Shown piece by piece: positions 55,463 through 63,967 of a stretch of DNA of 64,000 bases. The stretch spans positions 44,806-108,805 of the forward strand of contig JAHCBB010000015.1 of the NCBI GenBank assembly GCA_019634635.1, read 5' to 3'. This DNA is from Verrucomicrobiia bacterium (GTDB taxonomy: Bacteria; Verrucomicrobiota; Verrucomicrobiia; Limisphaerales; UBA9464). The position numbers and the translations under genes were made by a program. Position 1 is the stretch's first letter, and each line of letters starts with the position of its first letter. Under the pieces are notes generated by a model. That model was not told the origin of the DNA. It was given only the letters and a program-made list of their open reading frames with translations, and did no database searches.

Positions 55463-58168
55463 TCACCCCCGACCACGGAAAAACCGCTGGTACAGCGTTG
55501 AGGCGGCCAGCGCGGCCACCGCCACGCCGAACAGCGCGCCGATGCGATACAGGTTGTCGAGCCGTGCGAGGTCATGGAGGAACAGCTTGAGCAGCGCCGC
55601 GCCGAAGAGCGCCGCGCCCGCCAGCCGCGCAGGCCGCCAATCGCGCAACAACCCCGCAATCACCAGGCCGAGCGCAAACGCCGACCACGCAAGCGTGTAG
55701 GTCATGTCCCGGGGGAGGTTGCCGGTGTACGAAAGGTCCAGCGTCGCGTGGCCGGGTGGTGTGAAGAAGTGCGCGATCTGGAGGTTCACCAACACGAACA
55801 GCGCCGTCGTGCCCATCGCCAGCAGCAGCCTGCGCCCGTGCGGCAGCGCCGTGTCATCGGAGAGCCGGGCGCCCGCGTACAACGCCGCGATCACCACGGC
55901 GAAGGGATACAGCAGGCCGTTGAACACCGGGAGACCGTCCGGCAGGCCCCAGGTGACCACATCCGGGTTAAGGATCAGCCGGGCAAAGGTGCCGATCAGC
56001 ACGGCCGTCCCGGCTCGCACCAGCCCCGCGTGCGGCACGCGGCGGAAGAGCGCCAGCAGCGCGGCGCCCTCGAGCGCGAAGCCGATGGTCAGCCACTGGT
56101 GATCGAGTTGCAGCGGCAGCGCCACCGTGACCAGCAGGAGTGCCGCGCCCCACAGCCAGGCCAGCGCCGTGAGGCGGTGCGGATTCCCCCGCGCCAGGCG
56201 GCGCGCCGCCCACCAGGCGACGAGGCCGGTCGGTACGGCCAACGCCAGGGGCACCAGCGCCGCCGGCACGGCAGGCCAGACGTGGTGCACCACGCCCAGC
56301 AGCGGAAGCAGCAGCAGCGGCCCCGCCAGGGCGGCGGCGATCCACCAGGCCGGGTGTTCGTCGTCGGCCCGCCGCAGCCGCGGCGGCATCCCCGTCAGAA
56401 CCACCGCGAAACCGACCAGCCACGCCAGCATCGCCGGCCCCGACCACGGCATCGGCATCGGCCGGCGGAACTCCTCCACCAGCAGCCGGCTGCCCGGCAG
56501 CAGCTCCGTGTACGCGGCCGGATCGGTCGCGAACAAGGCCCAGACATTCGCAATCACGCCCGCCACCAGCACCGCAGCCGGCGCCAGCACCGGCAGGTCA
56601 AGCCGGCTCGCACCCGCCAGCAGCCACGCGGCCAGCAGGGCCAGGCCGAAGAAGACCCAGCCCGGTCCGGTGAACTGGGAGTTCAGCAGGGCGAGGAGCA
56701 ATGGCAGGGCCGCGGCGATGACCGTGCCCCCGAGCGCGACCAGCCGCGGTGCCGGCTCGTTCGGGCTGGCCGGCACCGTGTCCTCGCCGGGCTGGAAGGC
56801 GCTGCGGCCGGTCAGCGCCAGCAGCACGACCGCCGCCGGCAGCCAGGCGGGGTGCAGCGCCGGCGGTCCAAAGCTCACCCAGAGGCCCAGCAGCACGGCG
56901 AGGCCGATGGCCGGCAGCAACGCCACCCAAGGCGGCAATCCCACGCGCCGGGCCAGCCCATGCTGCGCCGTGCCGTGCAACGCGCCGGCCAGCAGCAGGA
57001 GGCCGACGACCGCAGTGGCGTTCTGCGGCCGAAACGCCAGCGAAGCGCCGACCCCCCACCCCAACAGCCAGACCACCGCGAACCCGAGGACCAGACCGGT
57101 CCCCGCCGCCAGGTCCGGCAGCGCCCGGGTTGCTTTGAGGCCGGCCGTGGATGCATCCGCCGTTTCCCCGCGGCGGGCGTGCCACCAGGCCGCCCCGCCG
57201 AACAGGGCCAGCAGCGCCAGCGCCACGCCCGCGCGCTGTGCATCGCCCAGCGTGTGCAGACCGGCCCCCAGCGTGACCGCCGTGCCGAGGCCGGCGAGCG
57301 GCGCCAGCCAGCCCCACCCGCGCCGCAGCACCACGGCGAGCAGGCCCGCGTTCAGCAGCCCGATATACGTGAACCGCGCCACCGGCGACTCCAGCCCCTG
57401 CGGCAGCAGGAACGGTGTGATGAAGCCCGCCAGCGAGCCCAGCGCCGCGACGCCCGGCGACTGCAGCCGCAGCGCCAGCCCGATGGCCGCCGCCGTCACG
57501 CCGGCCAGCAGTCCGAGCGTCGCGCCCGACGTGAACGGTGCCAGCCGGTACAGCGCGTGGCCCACGTAGCCCGCGGCGTAGGCCACCACGATGCCCGCCC
57601 CGACCAGCGCCTGCGCCGTCACGCGGTAGCCGCGGCGGTCCGTGAAGAGTCCGCCCGCCACCAGGCCCGCACCGGTGAGCAGCCCCAGCAGCACCCGCAC
57701 CGCCGGCGGCAGGAGGTTGTGGTCCATCGAGTATTTCAGCCCGTAGGCCGCCGCCAGAAACAGCGCGAAACCGCCCACCCACGCAAACAACCGCGCCCCG
57801 AACAGGCTCTCCCACGTCCGGCCCGCCCCGGCCTCCGACGCCGGTGGCGGCTCGTCCTTCGCGATGGCGGCGAAGGCCTCCGTCGGCACCCAACGCGGCT
57901 CCTCCGGCGGCGGCGGCGGCGGCGGCGAAACCGGGACTGGCTTCGCGGCCGGCACCCGCACCTCATGGCCACGGAGCAGCCATTCCGCCGCGGCCGAAGG
58001 CGCGCGGGCGGACGCGGCGACCGGGGCGGACTGCGCGAGCCGATACTCCAGGTCGCGGACCCGCGCGGCCAGCTCGTTGACCGCACGGCTCGCCGCCCCG
58101 GCGCGGAGCAGCGCCACGATGGGAAGAGCCACAAACAGGGCGAGGATCAGAATCAGTAGGGTTGTCAT
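55463..58168 (-). CDS. DUF2339 multi-spanning membrane protein
   Basis: A 901-residue integral membrane protein. ATG 58168 begins an N-terminal anchor helix (LLILILALFVALPIVALL), then a coiled segment (ELAARVRDLEYRL), a Pro-rich linker, and the DUF2339 core from GRTWESLFGARLFAWVGGF onward. The core comprises more than twenty hydrophobic helices to the C-terminus (LARLDNLYRIGALFGVAV). Size and order are typical of the family. Its function is unknown; some relatives are tied to envelope or transport functions. It is divergent from a LysR regulator that may control it. The long antisense frame (55574-58159) is a shadow. Confidence 0.9.
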   Translation of the reverse strand: MTTLLILILALFVALPIVALLRAGAASRAVNELAARVRDLEYRLAQSAPVAASARAPSAAAEWLLRGHEVRVPAAKPVPVSPPPPPPPEEPRWVPTEAFAAIAKDEPPPASEAGAGRTWESLFGARLFAWVGGFALFLAAAYGLKYSMDHNLLPPAVRVLLGLLTGAGLVAGGLFTDRRGYRVTAQALVGAGIVVAYAAGYVGHALYRLAPFTSGATLGLLAGVTAAAIGLALRLQSPGVAALGSLAGFITPFLLPQGLESPVARFTYIGLLNAGLLAVVLRRGWGWLAPLAGLGTAVTLGAGLHTLGDAQRAGVALALLALFGGAAWWHARRGETADASTAGLKATRALPDLAAGTGLVLGFAVVWLLGWGVGASLAFRPQNATAVVGLLLLAGALHGTAQHGLARRVGLPPWVALLPAIGLAVLLGLWVSFGPPALHPAWLPAAVVLLALTGRSAFQPGEDTVPASPNEPAPRLVALGGTVIAAALPLLLALLNSQFTGPGWVFFGLALLAAWLLAGASRLDLPVLAPAAVLVAGVIANVWALFATDPAAYTELLPGSRLLVEEFRRPMPMPWSGPAMLAWLVGFAVVLTGMPPRLRRADDEHPAWWIAAALAGPLLLLPLLGVVHHVWPAVPAALVPLALAVPTGLVAWWAARRLARGNPHRLTALAWLWGAALLLVTVALPLQLDHQWLTIGFALEGAALLALFRRVPHAGLVRAGTAVLIGTFARLILNPDVVTWGLPDGLPVFNGLLYPFAVVIAALYAGARLSDDTALPHGRRLLLAMGTTALFVLVNLQIAHFFTPPGHATLDLSYTGNLPRDMTYTLAWSAFALGLVIAGLLRDWRPARLAGAALFGAALLKLFLHDLARLDNLYRIGALFGVAVAALAASTLYQRFFRGRG

Positions 58169-58244
58169 GGTGCCTTTCGCCGCCCCGGGAAGTTGGTGTC
58201 CGGGGCCAGTGGCACGCATCGTGGGCAGGCTCGCCGCCGGGGTG

Positions 58245-58261
58245 TTAGTTGATAAAACTGA
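58245..58261. promoter_or_regulatory. Candidate LysR operator in divergent promoter
   Basis: AGTT-GATAA-AACT (58247-58259), an inverted repeat in the 116-base gap between the DUF2339 and LysR genes and 25 bases before the regulator start. LysR proteins bind such T-N11-A type sites near their own promoter. Placement fits autoregulation and control of the divergent gene; sequence evidence is limited. Confidence 0.4.
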
Positions 58262-58284
58262 AGGCGCGTTTCACCGGATCGAAC

Positions 58285-59175
58285 ATGAACCTCCACCACC
58301 TCGAGCTGTTTTACCACGTCGCGCGACACCGCGGCATCAGCGAGGCCGCCCGCCAGATGCCTTACGGCATCCAGCCGCCCGCCATCAGCAGCCAGCTCCG
58401 GCAGCTCGAGGAGGACGTGGGCGCGGTGCTCTTCCAGCGCCGGCCCTTCGCGCTCACCCCGACCGGGGCCGAGCTGTTCGCCTTCGTCGAGCCGTTCTTC
58501 GGCCGGCTGCCGGAGCTGGACGACCGTCTCCGCGGCCGCGTGGCCCGCCCCCTGCGCATCGGCGCCTCCGAGATCGTCCTGCGCGACCACTTGCCCGCCA
58601 TTCTCGCCGATCTGCGGCGGACGCATCCCGGCCTGCGCGTGGACCTCCGGCAGGGCTACCTCGCCGAGCTTGAGCGCGCCCTCCGCGCCGGCGAACTCGA
58701 CGTGGCCGTGACCCTCTGCGACGCCACGGCCGCCGAGGGCCTGCACACGGAACCCCTGATCGCCATCCCGCTCGTCCTGCTCGTGCCGCGCGCCAGCCGC
58801 TGGCAGACGGCCGAGGAAGTGCTGAGCCAGGACCGCATTGCCGAACCGCTGCTGGCGTTGCCGGCGGAGGAACCGATCCCGCGCCGCTTCCAGCAGCGCC
58901 TGGCGGAGCGCGGCATCGCGTGGGCCGCCGACATGGAAGTGCCCTCGCTGACGCTCATCGAGACGTATGTCGCCAACGGCTACGGCCTCGGCCTCTCGGT
59001 GGCCGCGCCGGGTGCGGCGCCGGCGCTCGGCGTGCGCGCCCTGCTGCTGGAGGACTTTCCCCGGCTGACGCTCGGCGTCCTCCGCCCCGCCCGCACCGCG
59101 CCGCTGGTGGACGCCTTCACCAGCGCCGTTGTCGCCCGCGCCGCCGCACTGCGCGGGCCATGGCCGCAGCCGTGA
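58285..59175 (+). CDS. LysR-family transcriptional regulator
   Basis: A 296-residue protein. The N-terminal helix-turn-helix (LELFYHVARHRGISEAARQM, then GIQPPAISSQLRQLEEDVG) is classical LysR. The C-terminal two-lobe effector domain runs from about residue 88 (PLRIGASEIVLRDHLPAIL) to the end. ATG 58285 is chosen by alignment to the family; the frame is open 36 bases further upstream. It probably regulates the divergent DUF2339 membrane gene and itself. The effector is unknown. Confidence 0.92.
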   Translation: MNLHHLELFYHVARHRGISEAARQMPYGIQPPAISSQLRQLEEDVGAVLFQRRPFALTPTGAELFAFVEPFFGRLPELDDRLRGRVARPLRIGASEIVLRDHLPAILADLRRTHPGLRVDLRQGYLAELERALRAGELDVAVTLCDATAAEGLHTEPLIAIPLVLLVPRASRWQTAEEVLSQDRIAEPLLALPAEEPIPRRFQQRLAERGIAWAADMEVPSLTLIETYVANGYGLGLSVAAPGAAPALGVRALLLEDFPRLTLGVLRPARTAPLVDAFTSAVVARAAALRGPWPQP

Positions 59176-59274
59176 GTTCGCGCCAATATCCCTCACCGGC
59201 AGAAAGGCGGTGGTTTTGCCTTCCTCGCCAGGCCCGGGCTGGGAAGGCGCAGCGGTGAGGCTTGCCCGAACCCC

Positions 59275-59440
59275 GCCACGCCGGGACGTCCCATTCCGCT
59301 CCTCGATCCGGGCTGATGACGTTCAGCGCGTAGATCATCGGCAGAGCCTCACGACAGAGGCGCTCGAAGCAGCGTCCGAAACTGGCGTGGAGTTCGGGAC
59401 GGATGGGTTCGATGAAGCCACCGTTCCAACCAGCGCCAAT
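59275..59440 (-). pseudogene. Possible C-terminal remnant of an AAA-type ATPase
   Basis: Minus strand: FIEPIRPELHASFGRCFERL then CREALPMIYALNVISPDRG and AEWDVPAWRGSG. The FGRCFERLCREAL block resembles the segment preceding the nuclease-like domain of AAA/DUF234-type ATPases. No start, Walker motifs or nuclease residues are present. It abuts the duplicated segment that begins at 59448. Family assignment is tentative. Confidence 0.4.
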
Positions 59441-59447
59441 TGACTTG

Positions 59448-60044
59448 GCGATTCGCCGGTTCTTGGGACGGCGACCTGTCACGGTTGGCATCTCATCGAA
59501 CCCGTTCAGTTCCGCGACCGCGACGTCCCACGTCACCGTCCGGCAACCCCACGTGCCGCCGCCCAGATGCGCGTCGGCGCGCTCCCAAAACGGTGGAGGG
59601 CCACCGTACTCCAGGGCGCTTCGCGCGCGCCGAGGCCACGCCCGAACGAGGCGTCCGCCCCCCCGCGTTGCCGGTGGGGCGGTTTCAGGGATACTGCGGG
59701 CATGCGTCTGCTCATCGCCGTGACCGGGGCCAGCGGTTCCCTGTACGCCCAGCGCCTGCTCGACAGCCTCGACCCGGCGCAGCACGAAATCCATGTGCTG
59801 CTCAGCCAGTATGCACCGCAGGTGATCGCCGCGGAACTGGAGGGTGGCCTCCGACTTCCCGACGGCGTCGCCACCCACAGTCACCGCTCGATGAACCTCC
59901 CCTTCGCCAGCGGTTCCAATCCCCCGGAGGCCATGGTGGTGATCCCCTGCAGCATGGGGACGCTCGGGCGCATCGCCCACGGGGTCAGCTCCGACGCCCT
60001 GCTCCGCTGTGCGGATGTGATGCTCAAGGAACGGCGGAAGCTGC
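59448..60044 (+). repeat. Segmental duplication, copy 2
   Basis: The partner of 54505-55102, in direct orientation 4.94 kb away. This copy continues into the complete ubiX, so it is the likely source. Direct repeats of this length can recombine to delete the DUF2339 and LysR genes between them. Confidence 0.9.
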
Positions 60045-60259
60045 TGCTGGTCCCGCGGGAGACCCCGCTCTCCCTGGTTCACGTGAAGAATTTCGAACTG
60101 CTGCTGCTGGCCGGCGCGGTGTTGCTGCCGGCCAATCCGTCATTTTACAGCCGCCCCGGCTCGGTCGGTGCCGTCGCGGACACCGTGGTGGCGCGGGTGC
60201 TCGATCACCTCGGCATCCCGCACCGCCTGCAGGCGCGATGGTGCGAGGAGCCGGAGTAG
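59702..60259 (+). CDS. ubiX: Flavin prenyltransferase UbiX
   Basis: A 185-residue enzyme that attaches a dimethylallyl group to FMN to make the prenylated flavin cofactor of UbiD-type decarboxylases. N-terminal MRLLIAVTGASGSLYAQRLL carries the flavin-binding GASGS motif. VVIPCSMGTLGRIAHGVSSD and the CADVMLKERRKLLLVPRETP block are conserved family regions, and MNLPFASGS-type residues bind the substrate. Family members usually have 185-200 residues, so it is complete. No ubiD is in the window. It converges on the flippase gene 19 bases downstream. Confidence 0.93.
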   Translation: MRLLIAVTGASGSLYAQRLLDSLDPAQHEIHVLLSQYAPQVIAAELEGGLRLPDGVATHSHRSMNLPFASGSNPPEAMVVIPCSMGTLGRIAHGVSSDALLRCADVMLKERRKLLLVPRETPLSLVHVKNFELLLLAGAVLLPANPSFYSRPGSVGAVADTVVARVLDHLGIPHRLQARWCEEPE

Positions 60260-60278
60260 AATTCGGAGCAGGCCGGCT

Positions 60279-61754
60279 TCAGACCGGAGTCACCTCCGAT
60301 GGCTCCAGTCGGTCACGTCCCCCGTCCCGAGACTGACGCAGCACATAAAGGCTGACGGTCACGAGGTGGACCGCGAAGGCTGCAAAATTGGCCCAGGCAA
60401 GCCCGAGGGCGCCGTGTGTCGGAATCCAGGCGATGGAGAGCCCGATCAGCACGGTCGCCCAGATGACGTTCAGCAACAGACCGGTCCACATGCGTCCCTC
60501 GCTCACCAGGGACTGGCCGATCATGTTGAGGGTCGCCGTGATCACCGCGGCACACGCGAGAACCCGCAACACCGGCGCCCCCTCCGGAAACCCTTCGCCG
60601 AACGCCGTCATGATCCATGGTGCGGCCAGAATGGCGGGCACGGCCACGAGGGACGCCGTGATGAATCCCAGGACCAGCTTGATCCGGATGATCCGAAAGT
60701 ACTCTCCACCGCGCGCGTGTTTCCACAGGTGGGTGAGCACCGGCAGGCCGGCCGTCGCGACCATTCCCGGAATGTACAGGATCATGATGCGAACCTGGTG
60801 GGCTGCGTTGTACTGGCCCATCTCGGCACCGCCTCCGGGCTGATGCATCAACAGGGCGCCCACCAGCCAGTTCGCGGGCAGGACGACGCCCCCCGCCAGC
60901 ACGGCCGGAAGCGCAAACCGCCACAGTGCCGGCACCTCATCGAGCCATCCGGAGAGGCCCGTCTTGAGTCCGGCACGAACCAGCGCTGCGCGCACGGCGA
61001 GCGAGGATACGACCAGACCGACCGCCATGCCGCAGATCATGCCCACCAGGCTGCCGGGAAGTCCGCCGGAGTAAGCGCCCACCACCATGCCCAGTGCCTG
61101 CGCCACGCTGGTGATCGCGGTAACTCGCGCCAGGACCCGAAAGGCCTCCAGCCCGGCCAGGATGCCCTGGTTGGCATCCTGCAACGCCCCAAGGACGAGC
61201 ATCGGTGCCGCCAGGCGCAGTGCGAACCCCAGCGCGGGCTCGTTGAGCGAGACGCGCGCCAGCCAGGGCGCGCAGGCCACGATGCCAATCGCTCCGGCCG
61301 TCGCGAGCAATCCGGCGCCGAGCGGCGCCAGCGTTGCCACACGCCCCGCCCGATCCGGTGCCGTCTGGCGGTAGAGGGCGAGAAACCGGGTGGCGGTCAT
61401 GCCCAACCCCAGGCTGGCGAAGACCCCGACCATGAGGAAGGTGTTCTGGATCATCCCCAGCTGACCAAACATGGTGTCGCCAAGAGTCCGGGCCACCAGC
61501 AGGGACGCCACCAGCATCAGCCCGCGCGAGGCCACGCCCCCCACCACATTCCACGACGCGGCCCGGGCGAAGCGGCTGCGTCCGGAAGACCCGGAATACT
61601 GAGACTTCAGGAGTTCCCAGCCGCTCCTCCACCAAGGCGTCCCCGGCGCCCTGAAGGTCCCGCCCGGCGGTGCTGCATTCACGCCAAAGCCCCTCCGTCC
61701 CGTCCTGCCAGACCCACGGCGCTCCAGGCTGCCGACCCCGGGGCACGGCCGCAT
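60279..61754 (-). CDS. Wzx-like polysaccharide flippase (MOP superfamily)
   Basis: Up to 491 residues with about 12-14 membrane helices. It shows the family start ARAASWNVVGGVASRGLMLV, then SLLVARTLGDTMFGQLGMIQ. It ends at VTVSLYVLRQSRDGG. Proteins of this type export lipid-linked oligosaccharides or O-antigen units. The start could be ATG 61754 or GTG 61682; the first 24 residues from ATG (RPCPGVGSLERRG...) look non-native, so GTG 61682 is slightly favoured. No glycosyltransferases are adjacent. Convergent with ubiX. Confidence 0.87.
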   Translation of the reverse strand: MRPCPGVGSLERRGSGRTGRRGFGVNAAPPGGTFRAPGTPWWRSGWELLKSQYSGSSGRSRFARAASWNVVGGVASRGLMLVASLLVARTLGDTMFGQLGMIQNTFLMVGVFASLGLGMTATRFLALYRQTAPDRAGRVATLAPLGAGLLATAGAIGIVACAPWLARVSLNEPALGFALRLAAPMLVLGALQDANQGILAGLEAFRVLARVTAITSVAQALGMVVGAYSGGLPGSLVGMICGMAVGLVVSSLAVRAALVRAGLKTGLSGWLDEVPALWRFALPAVLAGGVVLPANWLVGALLMHQPGGGAEMGQYNAAHQVRIMILYIPGMVATAGLPVLTHLWKHARGGEYFRIIRIKLVLGFITASLVAVPAILAAPWIMTAFGEGFPEGAPVLRVLACAAVITATLNMIGQSLVSEGRMWTGLLLNVIWATVLIGLSIAWIPTHGALGLAWANFAAFAVHLVTVSLYVLRQSRDGGRDRLEPSEVTPV

Positions 61755-61954
61755 GCGTCGGAGACCGGATTGAGGAGGTTCACCAGGCGGCGAGCCTGCG
61801 CATGCCGGTACCGGGGTGCCAAGGACCGTTTGACAGGACCGTTCGGCGCGTCGGGATCTGGTTCGCTCCGGGGCGAACCCCGATCCCGGGCCACCCTCAA
61901 CGCCCCGCGACGCCCCGCGGCTTGCCCGGACGCCCCGATCCCCTGCACGCTGGG

Positions 61955-62569
61955 GTGGTGCGGATCGCGTTCAAAGAGTGGGCGGTCGTCGTCGAGGCAC
62001 TTGGACGCGGCCGCCAGTCGCTCATTCTCCGCAAGGGCGGCATCGCCGAGGGGCCGGACGGCTTTGTTGTGGATCATCGCGAGTTCCTCCTCTTTCCCAC
62101 GCGGTTCCACCAAGAGGCCGGGCAGGTCGTCCCCGAAGCCCGGGACCTCCTGCCGCCACCGGCGGGTTCCGCCGCGGTCCCGCCGCCGGACCGGGTTCTC
62201 ATCGAGTTTTTCGCCGTGGTGACCGGTTGGCGGCAATTGCGATCGCTGGACGAGGCCCTGGCGCTGTCCGGTCAGCATGTCTGGACCCCGGAGGTCATTG
62301 CCAGCCGGTTCGATTGGGGCGGTGAGGCTTCAATTAGCATGATCGCGCTTCGCATATTCCGACTTCCCCGTCGCCATGACCTGACGCTTCTGCCGGCATA
62401 CGGCGGCTGCCGCTCCTGGGTGGAATTGACCGAGCCGCTACCCGTCGAAGGGGCCACCCCCGTGCTGAGCGAAGCCATCCATTCCCGCCGGATGGCCGCC
62501 ATCGGAGACGCCCTGGGTGCCCCATGGCTCCCGGCGCCCACAAGAGGTTCGCCGGCACGAACGCCGTGA
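61955..62569 (+). CDS. DUF1802 family protein
   Basis: About 204 residues. It begins at one of two tandem GTG codons (61955 or 61958), giving VRIAFKEWAVVVEALGRGRQ; the frame is open far upstream but only this part is protein-like. Family blocks: SLILRKGGIAEG, VDHREFLLFPTRFHQEAGQV and the C-terminal LPAYGGCRSWVELTEPL. DUF1802 proteins are small, cytoplasmic and of unknown function, often in Cyanobacteria and PVC bacteria. No helpful neighbour. Confidence 0.85.
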   Translation: MVRIAFKEWAVVVEALGRGRQSLILRKGGIAEGPDGFVVDHREFLLFPTRFHQEAGQVVPEARDLLPPPAGSAAVPPPDRVLIEFFAVVTGWRQLRSLDEALALSGQHVWTPEVIASRFDWGGEASISMIALRIFRLPRRHDLTLLPAYGGCRSWVELTEPLPVEGATPVLSEAIHSRRMAAIGDALGAPWLPAPTRGSPARTP

Positions 62570-62648
62570 CGGAGGACCGTGGGTGTCGAGCCCGGCGGCT
62601 GCATGGATGCTTGGCGCGGCCAGTGGGACACGATAAGACGGGGCTGTC

Positions 62649-63101
62649 ATGAAACGGCCGCTGGCAGTCGCCAATCCAACCCGGCAGTCCAGACTCCGTC
62701 CCCTGATCCACCGGGGCCGGGGTGTCGCACCGCTGCTGCTGGCGGCATTGACCGGCCTGGCGTTGGTCCCGGGATGCACGACGCCGCCGACCGCCGATTC
62801 GCCCGCCGGGATGACTTATTCCCGGGGGAGCCTTCGCGCGGTCGAGGACGCCCCGATGGACCGCGTCCTGCGCGCGAGCCGCGCGGCCCTGCATTCATTG
62901 GACATCACGGAACTGGACCTTCAGGCGTCGCAGATCGCCTCATTGATTGACGGGAGAGCCCCCGACCTGACGAAGGTCTCGGTCAAGATGCGGGCATTGT
63001 CGCCGACCAAGACCGAGCTGAAAATCCGGGTCAGCACGTTGGGCGATGAAACTTTGTCCAAACAGATCTACGAACGGATTCAAATCGTCCTCGCGCCGTA
63101 G
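62649..63101 (+). CDS. DUF3568-type lipoprotein
   Basis: A 150-residue protein. A long N-terminal region leads to a lipobox (LALVPGC, Cys about 43) after a hydrophobic stretch LLLAALTGLALVPG, so it is probably a lipid-anchored periplasmic protein. The mature part matches DUF3568: YSRGSLRAVEDAPMDRVLRA, then ASLIDGRAPD, TKVSVKMRALSPTKTELKIR and SKQIYERIQ. The function is unknown. It is followed after 59 bases by another lipoprotein. Confidence 0.82.
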   Translation: MKRPLAVANPTRQSRLRPLIHRGRGVAPLLLAALTGLALVPGCTTPPTADSPAGMTYSRGSLRAVEDAPMDRVLRASRAALHSLDITELDLQASQIASLIDGRAPDLTKVSVKMRALSPTKTELKIRVSTLGDETLSKQIYERIQIVLAP

Positions 63102-63160
63102 GCCGATACGTGTCCGTCCGGATTTCGAACCCACACGTTTCCCACATCCGATTTGACTCG

Positions 63161-63580
63161 ATGCGCACGCCCACCCTTGCAGCCGCCTCCGGCCTGGCCC
63201 TCAGCGTTGTCCTCTTCGCCGCTGCGGGCTGTCATTCAAAACCTCCCGCACCGCGTCCGAAAGTGACCGGCACGCTCCAATACGATCACCTGGTGGTGAC
63301 GCCGGGATGCACCATCGAGTTGCGGCTTGATGACGTGACCCTTGCCGATGCGCCCGCAGTCAACCTGGCGCTCGAATACATCAGCCCCCGGGAAACCGCT
63401 CCGATTCCCTTCGAGCTGCACTACACGTCCAAGGCCATCAACCCGGCCCACCGGTACGTCGTCGCCGCCCGCATTCTCTGCGGCGGCGAACTTGTTCTGA
63501 TCACCGACACCGCCTTTCCCGTGCTGACCCATGGGAACCCCACCAACGTGGTGGTGACCCTGGTCCCCGCGACCCGGTGA
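63161..63580 (+). CDS. YbaY/YscW-family lipoprotein
   Basis: A 139-residue protein. ATG 63161 begins a lipoprotein signal (LALSVVLFAAAGCHSKPP, lipid Cys about 24). The mature domain is of the PF09619 (YbaY/YscW) type: VTGTLQYDHLVVTPGCTIEL, RLDDVTLADAPAVNLAL, PIPFELHYTSKAINPAHRYV, AARILCGGELVLITDTAF. Relatives are outer-membrane lipoproteins; YscW acts as a pilotin for a secretin. A short upstream in-frame extension to 63110 is not credible. Confidence 0.82.
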   Translation: MRTPTLAAASGLALSVVLFAAAGCHSKPPAPRPKVTGTLQYDHLVVTPGCTIELRLDDVTLADAPAVNLALEYISPRETAPIPFELHYTSKAINPAHRYVVAARILCGGELVLITDTAFPVLTHGNPTNVVVTLVPATR

Positions 63581-63724
63581 CCGAGGGAAGCCCGGGCGGG
63601 CGTGCTCCCATTCCGGCGTGGCTCCGCGCGTCGCCGGATGTACCGTTGGGCGGCGCCTCACCCCACCGGCGCACCCCCCGGGCTCACGCGCCCTGAAGCG
63701 CACGCGCAACTGCCGGCCGGGCCT

Positions 63725-63967
63725 GTGGGGACTCCACAGGCGCACGGCTCCGCGGAGCCCCACCGGGCTGGGGGACCGATGGGTGGTCTGATGGGCCGCG
63801 GATCTCACCTGGTGGGGTGAGGCCTTGACCCGGTGGGGTGAGGCTCCTGCCGAACCGTACGTGGGACTGCGGGGTGACGTGGTGGGGACTGCATGGGCGC
63901 ACGGCTCGGCGGGAGGTTCGCCCCACCGGGTTGGGGGACCGATGGGTGGTCTGATGAGCTGCGGGTC
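63725..63967. repeat. Direct repeats at the window end
   Basis: 63725-63805 and 63883-63967 share TGGGGACT...GCGCACGGCTC, CCCCACCGGG, TGGGGGACCGATGGGTGGTC and TGATG, with a period of about 158 bases. Between them GGTGGGGTGAGGC occurs twice more (about 63810 and 63831). No gene overlaps. The family may continue past the window. The rest of 63581-64000 holds nothing recognisable. Confidence 0.65.

Noticed and set aside
55574..58159. 861-codon open frame antisense to the DUF2339 gene
   Set aside because: It is Arg/Gln/Pro-rich without any domain, exactly opposite a well-formed membrane protein; a GC-rich shadow frame.
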